NCBI GenBank assembly: GCA_018895675.1
Contig: JAHIOG010000275.1
Location: forward strand, 1-5,285
Origin: a bacterium
GTDB taxonomy: Bacteria > Fidelibacterota > UBA2242
Length of the DNA: 5,285 nt
Reading direction: 5' to 3'
A program made the translations under genes and the position numbers. This document shows positions 1-5,285 of the stretch, piece by piece. How positions within the stretch are numbered: the first letter of the stretch is position 1; each line of letters opens with the position of its first letter. The notes below the pieces were generated by a model, which searched no databases, was not told where the DNA came from, and saw only the letters and a program-made list of their open reading frames with translations.

Positions 1-2375
1 GGCGGTTCGTAATTACATATCGGAGCATTTGGCACAACCATTACCGTATTCTTGTCGAAAGTGAGTTTTCCGGTTTCATCCATTGTAATTGATTTATTAT
101 TTTCTGAAGGATAAATGGACCTTGCCGCACTACCCCTGTCATAAGCGCATACGGCATAATAGTAGGTTTTACCGTTTTCGACATCTTCATCAATAAAATA
201 ATTTTGAATTCCCGTATCGTTGCCTAAATAATATGGCTTTCCGCTGCTCAATTGATAGAGAAGCGGGTCCGAATCAAAGAAGCCTTTAATGCCATTTTTC
301 AAATCCATCTGTTCATAAGGCTGATAGTCAACTAATTCACCGTAACCGTTCGAAATTGTTTTACAATCGGAAAAATATGGATCGGTCCCTTTGTATATTT
401 TATATCCTTCGAAATCATATTCATCGAGGACTTTATCATAAGAACTTTCCGCAACCCGGTCCCAATAGAGAGTTACTCTACCATCTTCGGCGACGGCATG
501 CACACTGGGTTTGTCAGGAGGGCGTGGAAAATTATAATTTGAATCGTATATCAATTGAGCGACCTGCCGGTTTCTTACTACACTTTTATAGTCTTCTCCA
601 TAAACCAGAGCCATTGAAAAACGCTGAGTCTTCCCGGCATTCAAAGGAAAATATCCGGATCCGAAAACAAAGTCCCCATCCTCGCCTCTAATAGGTCTGT
701 TTTTGACGACAGACTCAGGCACGTCAAAACGCCCCGGAGTCATTCTAAGCCACATTTCCTCCTCATTATTCAGATGAATTGCCCAGGAGGGCACAAAATA
801 ATCAAAATTCGTTAATCCGAGCTGGTCCGACTCGTTTACATCCGTTTTATCAAAGTGAGGTTCACCTTTTGTTGGCACACCATCATTTTCACCTTTGTCA
901 TTGGTATTTGCTTTACCGTCCTCGCCGACATCATCCCTTTCAATGTCCCAATCACCATCGTTATCAATGCCATCATCCCTTGCTTCGTCAATCATTAAAT
1001 CGGACAGCCCGGCACCGGTAAAGTAGTCTATATATTGAACGGGATTTAACGTATCTATGAGCACGACGCCATCTGTCGTCTCTTTGTACACCCGATAATG
1101 TAATTGATAGTTCTCATCTATAAGTCCATCTAAATCATTATCAATATTATCATAGGCGTTGGGGTTTAATTCAGGACCGGCATCTCCAAGGATCATATTT
1201 CCTTCTTCAAGAATTGTGGAGTCGGGCACAAGCATGAAACGAACTCCCATAGATACAACCTCTACGGTTGAATCAGGCATGATAAACTGAGTTCGCTCAT
1301 AGCTACTTTTATCAATTAAAATCAATTTATCTCCTGCCTTGAGTTCGTGATGTCGAAAACAGGATTCCGTAAAAAACGGCGCCGAATTCGCTTGACTCGT
1401 GTTATCACCGTCATTATCAATTCCATCATAGGGATTACCCGGTGATTCGAGAAAAGCATAGCCAATGTATCCTACGTCACTTGGATTGTTTTTCCATTTG
1501 GGATTTGCTGCCTGTGACACATAATTATCGAAGTCCCATGAATACACAATGGATTCACGAATATTGAAAAATGATGCGTCATCTATCCATTCGGAGCCGG
1601 CTCCTCCTACATAGGTTCCAACCAAGGCGCCGAAAGTCGCTTGATCATAATTCGTCGTGCCAACATTTTCCACTTCATAAACCCAAAAAATAACGTCCTG
1701 GGCGAGAAAATTCGACCACTGCATACCCCGGACGGACACTCTGAGGCCCTGTCCTCTTCTCGTAAGGTCTGTACTGTCAGGTAAAAATCCATGAATTGCA
1801 TACATTTTTTCGTCGGCATTATCATCCATCGCAAAATAGCTTTCCTGGTCCGCATTCATAATGCCCCGACCAAAATAACCGTTCCATTCCGGATCACCAT
1901 TTTCATCAATCCAATCCGGATGATCAGGCCAAAAGCCCGGCCAGGTCTGCGGCAAATGACTCATCGCGACGCCTTTTTCTTTTCCCTGAACTGATTCATT
2001 AAAAAAGCCTGGTATCGGTTCAAAACCCCAGAATTCCGACCCGCTGGGATTATAATCACCGCCATGAGTGTTGCAGCATATAACAGATGTTAATGTATCC
2101 GGAATGCCGTCATATAATCCGTTAACCCGGTAGTCCCTGATTGGTAAACGAACACCTGCAAGTGGCTGGATGTCAATCACATAGCCATTCGCCTCGTACT
2201 TCCAGGCATTCCAGGTCGTATATCCCATATTGGTAAATGTACAGAAAACCTGGTTTCCATTATGCTTTCCCGTGCGTCGGGCTAAGGGGCTCCCGCGACC
2301 AATCTGGGAAAATGCCCAGTTAGTTAACAAAAGGCTTACAAATACAATAATTGCTGTTTTTTTTATTTTTACCAT
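1..2375 (-). CDS. Large secreted protein with IDND acidic loops and fibronectin type III domain (3' end off window)
   Basis: The frame is open without a stop for 791 codons, from ATG at 2375 through the left edge, so the C-terminus is missing. Residues 1-23 form a Sec signal peptide (MVKIKK, hydrophobic core, AFS|Q cut); no lipobox is seen. Residues 24-300 are rich in Trp, Tyr and Phe, with a striking block at 145-190 containing WPGFWPDHPDW and WNGYFGRGIMNADQESYF. Acidic IDND loops occur at 317-325, 409-422 and 463-517; the middle one is DxDxDGxxDE, like calcium-binding thrombospondin-3 or EF-hand loops. A fibronectin type III-like domain covers about 619-746 (VTLYWD, FEGYKIYKG, then DEDVENGKTYYYAVCAYD), longer than the usual 90-100 residues. 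The visible end reads VVPNAP. I recognise this as a recurrent uncharacterised secreted family of FCB lineages, often ending in a type IX secretion sorting tail, which cannot be seen here. It follows the receptor by 25 bases, suggesting a shared operon and cell-surface role. No catalytic motif was recognised. Confidence 0.9.
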   Translation of the reverse strand, partial: MVKIKKTAIIVFVSLLLTNWAFSQIGRGSPLARRTGKHNGNQVFCTFTNMGYTTWNAWKYEANGYVIDIQPLAGVRLPIRDYRVNGLYDGIPDTLTSVICCNTHGGDYNPSGSEFWGFEPIPGFFNESVQGKEKGVAMSHLPQTWPGFWPDHPDWIDENGDPEWNGYFGRGIMNADQESYFAMDDNADEKMYAIHGFLPDSTDLTRRGQGLRVSVRGMQWSNFLAQDVIFWVYEVENVGTTNYDQATFGALVGTYVGGAGSEWIDDASFFNIRESIVYSWDFDNYVSQAANPKWKNNPSDVGYIGYAFLESPGNPYDGIDNDGDNTSQANSAPFFTESCFRHHELKAGDKLILIDKSSYERTQFIMPDSTVEVVSMGVRFMLVPDSTILEEGNMILGDAGPELNPNAYDNIDNDLDGLIDENYQLHYRVYKETTDGVVLIDTLNPVQYIDYFTGAGLSDLMIDEARDDGIDNDGDWDIERDDVGEDGKANTNDKGENDGVPTKGEPHFDKTDVNESDQLGLTNFDYFVPSWAIHLNNEEEMWLRMTPGRFDVPESVVKNRPIRGEDGDFVFGSGYFPLNAGKTQRFSMALVYGEDYKSVVRNRQVAQLIYDSNYNFPRPPDKPSVHAVAEDGRVTLYWDRVAESSYDKVLDEYDFEGYKIYKGTDPYFSDCKTISNGYGELVDYQPYEQMDLKNGIKGFFDSDPLLYQLSSGKPYYLGNDTGIQNYFIDEDVENGKTYYYAVCAYDRGSAARSIYPSENNKSITMDETGKLTFDKNTVMVVPNAPICNYEP

Positions 2376-2400
2376 ATTCAACTATCCGTTTTATTTAATT
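2376..2400 (-). other. 25-base intergenic gap inside the operon, with weak ribosome binding site
   Basis: The gap between the receptor stop (TAA, 2403-2401) and the next ATG is A-rich and has no inverted repeat or T-run that would terminate transcription. The only Shine-Dalgarno-like element is GGA within CGGAT, 9 bases before the ATG. This is clearly weaker than the AAGGA of the receptor gene. The short gap supports co-transcription, and the A-rich leader is in keeping with the low Shine-Dalgarno use known in Bacteroidota-like bacteria. Confidence 0.6.
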
Positions 2401-5175
2401 TTATTTTTTCCAGTTAATTGATATACCCATTTCCAAACGTCTCGGTTCGGAATAGGCGGTTGGATTCCTGTAAAACTCACTAATCGTATTTACCAGTTCA
2501 GGAAGATTTTGCTGATTACGCAAAAATTCTTCGAGTGTAAAATCAGCGGTGCCACTATCACCATATACCCATATCTGGTTTTTTCTATCACATAAATTGT
2601 AAATACGGGCAAATAGTCTTATATCATAGTTTTTAAAAGTAAAATTTTTAAATATATTTAAATCCACATTGAAATAACCGGGCTTTATTTCGCTATTGGT
2701 GAGTAATTCCGAAATGTTCATCGATTGAGATGGTGTGTATGGGAAGCCGCTGCCATATTTTCCGATGATACTGAAACCGTAGTGCAAAGGAGAAATATAA
2801 GAAAAGTTGACATTGACCGTATGAGTCTGATCAAAGTCAAGGCGGACGAGCTGGATTTCCGGACGTTCGCCGCTAATTATCTGATTACGAGTGGCTGCCG
2901 GATCGGAAGCATTGCCTTTCGCTACCTGGTAGGTGTAATCGATTGCCGCACCCCAGTTGTTTGAAATTCGTTTATCAAAAGCTAGAATAATGCCCTTTAC
3001 GAAGCCAAAATCGCTGTTTACCAATTGGTGGTAATATGAAGAACCGCCCCAAATCATTATCTCATCAGCGCGTGTACCGGCAAGATTACGGATATCCCGA
3101 AAATATGCGGTCACTTCCAGGGCGATGTCATCGGTGATGCCTTGCTTGATGCCGACTTCGCCGTTAATCGTTTCTTCAGGTTTCAAATCGGCGTTTCCTG
3201 CCAAACCGATATTGCCCGTGCCACTTCCAAACTTAAACTCGGGATTTTGGTATAATAATTCAAAATTCGGCACCTGGAAAAAGTAGCCGTAGCTGAAATG
3301 AACCACTCCGGTTGCTGTTATGGGGAAAGCAATACCTAATCTGGGGCTTATACTCGATTTGGAGCATCCATCCCTGTACCAATATTTCCGCCGCTCTGCG
3401 ACTGATTTATTCGCATTTTCTATTTTTCGTGGGCGGTATATGTCGGGATCGGAAACATTAGCTAATACAAATCCATTGGAATTAAAATAATCATACCGAA
3501 CGCCGATATTTATAATAAGGTTATTCAATTCTATTTTATCCTGAATATAAGTTGAAAATTCAAAGGGTTTTCTTGTATAGAGATCAATTGCCAGATTTTC
3601 ATCAGGATTATCAGGATTTGCTACTATCATATTAACATAGGGATTCATACTCTGGGACGGGTTTGGCAATCCCTGCTCCTGCAAGAGATTGATATCCTTG
3701 AAATTTAATGTATATTTTGTTGCTTCAATACCTGCTTTAAGCTGGTGGGTCTTATTTATTTGTGATGTTAGATCAAATTTAAAAAGGTAACTATCCGTCT
3801 GACGCTTGAAATGCTGGTTTTCAGTACCTCCGGTCTGAAAAGTCGGCATTTCCATAGGTTGCTGCTGAAACAGACGATAATCCGTGTATCGTGAATCCTG
3901 ATTGTCCTCGTACACATAATGTTTATAGGTTTTATTAAAAGATGAGACAATCGCCTGATAAAAGGTAGCTTCCGAGAGCATATGCGTAAAAGTCAGACTG
4001 TTAGTATTTCCCCGACTGAATCGCTTTATATAGCCTTTCGGATTATAGGCAAACATATGGTTATAATCCTGATAGTCCAGATGATCGATAATGCTGTTAA
4101 AATTTATCTTAAAATTTCTAAATGGCTTAAAGGTTAGTTTAATATGTCCGTAATATTTTTTGCGCCAGTTCATAGGGACATAGCTGCTATCTCCGGTGCT
4201 TTGAAAGGTATAGCGCGATTCAATAGGAGTCGCAGGACCATTGTTAATTGTAATGTCCCAGGGATTAAATACATATTTCCCGTACATCCAGCCGTCACTT
4301 GTAAAAGAACGGACATCCGTATGAAAATAAATTTTATCCTTAACAATGGGCACACTGAAGTAGGCTTCTGTATTCCGGATACTTAATGGATTTATGTTGT
4401 CGATAGCCCTGAATATTTCCGTATGATTACTTATATGATCACCAATATAACTCTCCAGTCCGAACCTCATCCTGTTATCCGCATCTTTTGTCACGATATT
4501 CACGTATCCTGATAAGGCTTTTCCATATTCGGCATTGAATGCGCCGCTGACAAACTGCAGTTCCTGAACAGAATTTTTATTAATATCCACTGCGACTGCT
4601 CCGTCATAAGGATCGGCAATAGGTACACCGTCAATAGCATACATAATTTCACCACTTCGACCGCCTCGTACATGCCCTCCGACAACCCCTGCCTGAAGTG
4701 CCATAATATTTTCTATATCTGCAACCGGGAGAAGGTCAATCTCTTCGGACCTTATCACGGCTGTCGATGCAGTAAGATCTCTTACAACCAGTGGTTTTCT
4801 ACTGGCTGATACAACAACCTCATCCATTTCAATAGCAGATTTAGGCACACTAAAATTTAGTTCGGTTGTTAAATCAATTGATACCGGAACATCTTTATAT
4901 GTCATTGCCTTGTATCCAATTATAGAAATGGATATTGTATATCGTCCGGGCGGTATATTAAGGATGGAGTAAAATCCATCCATGTCGGTTGCTGCACCCA
5001 TATAAGTTCCCTTTACCATTACATTGACAAATGGTAACGGTTCCATCGTTTCATCATCAATAACCCGACCGGCTATTTTTCCGGTGACTCCCGCCTGCAG
5101 GAAAGTCAGACTAAGTACGATCAATATGATGCCTATGTAAAATCTTTGGAATATTTTTCGAAATAACACTGCCAT
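2401..5175 (-). CDS. TonB-dependent outer-membrane receptor with N-terminal carboxypeptidase-regulatory-like domain
   Basis: This complete gene encodes 924 residues, within the usual TonB-dependent receptor range. Such proteins form outer-membrane beta-barrels that move ligands using TonB-ExbB-ExbD energy. Residues 1-28 look like a signal peptide (basic start, hydrophobic core, Leu-Gln-Ala before the likely cut). Residues about 33-112 are a carboxypeptidase-regulatory-like beta-sandwich, with GRVIDDETMEPLPFVNVMVKG and later TDMDGFYSILNIPPGRYT. A TonB-box-like DEVVVSAS sits at 118-125. The plug spans about 130-232 and includes RGGRSGEIMYAIDGVPIADP and FNAEYGKALSGYVNIVTK. The rest is barrel, with family-like SPRLGIAFP (610-618) and LKPEET (664-669), and a closing strand at 913-924. 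The start is the only methionine placed behind a good ribosome site (AAGGA, 7 bases away). The plug lacks the SusC signature and no SusD gene follows. The fold is secure; the ligand is unknown. An Oar-like export role is possible but is only inferred. Confidence 0.95.
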   Translation of the reverse strand: MAVLFRKIFQRFYIGIILIVLSLTFLQAGVTGKIAGRVIDDETMEPLPFVNVMVKGTYMGAATDMDGFYSILNIPPGRYTISISIIGYKAMTYKDVPVSIDLTTELNFSVPKSAIEMDEVVVSASRKPLVVRDLTASTAVIRSEEIDLLPVADIENIMALQAGVVGGHVRGGRSGEIMYAIDGVPIADPYDGAVAVDINKNSVQELQFVSGAFNAEYGKALSGYVNIVTKDADNRMRFGLESYIGDHISNHTEIFRAIDNINPLSIRNTEAYFSVPIVKDKIYFHTDVRSFTSDGWMYGKYVFNPWDITINNGPATPIESRYTFQSTGDSSYVPMNWRKKYYGHIKLTFKPFRNFKINFNSIIDHLDYQDYNHMFAYNPKGYIKRFSRGNTNSLTFTHMLSEATFYQAIVSSFNKTYKHYVYEDNQDSRYTDYRLFQQQPMEMPTFQTGGTENQHFKRQTDSYLFKFDLTSQINKTHQLKAGIEATKYTLNFKDINLLQEQGLPNPSQSMNPYVNMIVANPDNPDENLAIDLYTRKPFEFSTYIQDKIELNNLIINIGVRYDYFNSNGFVLANVSDPDIYRPRKIENANKSVAERRKYWYRDGCSKSSISPRLGIAFPITATGVVHFSYGYFFQVPNFELLYQNPEFKFGSGTGNIGLAGNADLKPEETINGEVGIKQGITDDIALEVTAYFRDIRNLAGTRADEIMIWGGSSYYHQLVNSDFGFVKGIILAFDKRISNNWGAAIDYTYQVAKGNASDPAATRNQIISGERPEIQLVRLDFDQTHTVNVNFSYISPLHYGFSIIGKYGSGFPYTPSQSMNISELLTNSEIKPGYFNVDLNIFKNFTFKNYDIRLFARIYNLCDRKNQIWVYGDSGTADFTLEEFLRNQQNLPELVNTISEFYRNPTAYSEPRRLEMGISINWKK

Positions 5176-5182
5176 TATGATA

Positions 5183-5187
5183 TCCTT
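5183..5187 (-). promoter_or_regulatory. Ribosome binding site of the receptor gene
   Basis: On the minus strand the sequence AAGGA lies 7 bases before the ATG at 5175. It is a good Shine-Dalgarno match at ideal spacing and fixes the start of the receptor gene. Confidence 0.75.
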
Positions 5188-5205
5188 ATAGTCCTATTAA
5201 CAACT

Positions 5206-5236
5206 ATTTTATCTATTAATTTTGAGTAAATATCCA
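5206..5236 (-). promoter_or_regulatory. Weak candidate promoter for the two-gene operon
   Basis: Reading the minus strand, TGGATA (4 of 6 matches to the sigma-70 -35 box) is followed after 19 bases by TAAAAT (5 of 6 matches to the -10 box), 30 bases before the receptor ATG. This would give a leader of roughly 25 bases carrying the AAGGA site. The region is AT-rich, so chance matches are likely, the spacer is longer than ideal, and FCB bacteria often use different promoter consensus sequences. The location is plausible; the exact boxes are uncertain. Confidence 0.25.
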
Positions 5237-5285
5237 CCTTCTATAAAGGGTCTGAACCTTCATTGGGTAAAATCAAAATTGGTGA

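Noticed and set aside
356..1021. Plus-strand open frames at 356-691 and 779-1021
   Set aside because: They lie antisense to the long minus-strand frame, have unnatural compositions (His, Arg and Pro rich), no convincing ribosome sites and no recognisable domains.
2355..2375. T-rich run on the plus strand that looks like a terminator tail
   Set aside because: There is no GC-rich hairpin before it, and it is explained by lysine codons at the start of the minus-strand gene.
1607..2421. Short open frames at 1607-1855 (minus) and 1791-1994, 2230-2421 (plus)
   Set aside because: All overlap the secreted-protein gene in other frames. The minus-strand one is a frame-shifted shadow, and the plus-strand ones have no family resemblance.
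2725..4685. Short open frames of 60-80 codons on both strands inside the receptor gene
   Set aside because: The receptor frame is continuous and clearly coding throughout, so these are shadows in other frames.
5246..5260. Small inverted repeat AAGG-N7-CCTT upstream of the receptor gene
   Set aside because: A four-base stem is expected by chance. It has no T-run for a terminator and no repeat partner that would suggest an operator.
5213..5285. Possible divergent plus-strand gene start, open to the right edge
   Set aside because: One frame is open from about 5213, but there is no ATG, no clear ribosome site and only about 24 codons, so it cannot be told from chance.
5239..5285. Possible 3' end of an upstream minus-strand gene ending at a TAG near 5241
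   Set aside because: One minus-strand frame is open from the edge for 14 codons before TAG, which is too short to support and has no recognisable sequence.

Overview
The window holds two co-directional minus-strand genes that together fill almost all of it. The upstream gene (5175 to 2401) is a complete outer-membrane TonB-dependent receptor of 924 residues. The downstream gene (2375 to beyond position 1) is a large secreted multidomain protein with 791 codons visible; its 3' end lies off the left edge. They are 25 bases apart with no terminator between them, so they are very probably one transcript.

Organism: the style points to a bacterium of the Fibrobacterota-Chlorobiota-Bacteroidota (FCB) superphylum, most likely one of its lesser-known branches (Calditrichota, KSB1, Marinimicrobia or Ignavibacteria-like lineages). 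The reasons are the carboxypeptidase-regulatory-like N-terminal domain on the receptor, the Ala-Phe-Ser|Gln signal-peptide site, the moderately AT-rich DNA with weak ribosome binding sites, and a secreted protein with IDNDGD-type acidic loops and a fibronectin type III domain, a style I associate with these lineages. This placement is recognition from memory and not a database result.

Layout, right to left along transcription: about 110 bases of AT-rich leader (5176-5285) with a clear AAGGA ribosome binding site and a weak promoter-like pair; the receptor gene; a 25-base A-rich gap; the secreted-protein gene. No RNA genes, mobile elements, CRISPR arrays or long repeats were seen. Both strands are otherwise occupied only by out-of-frame shadows of these genes.

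How they may work together: the receptor is not of the SusC type, and its partner is not a SusD lipoprotein. The pair therefore looks like an alternative receptor plus secreted/surface protein unit. The partner may be a surface substrate-capture protein, or an exported protein that depends on the receptor. The substrate cannot be read from the sequence.
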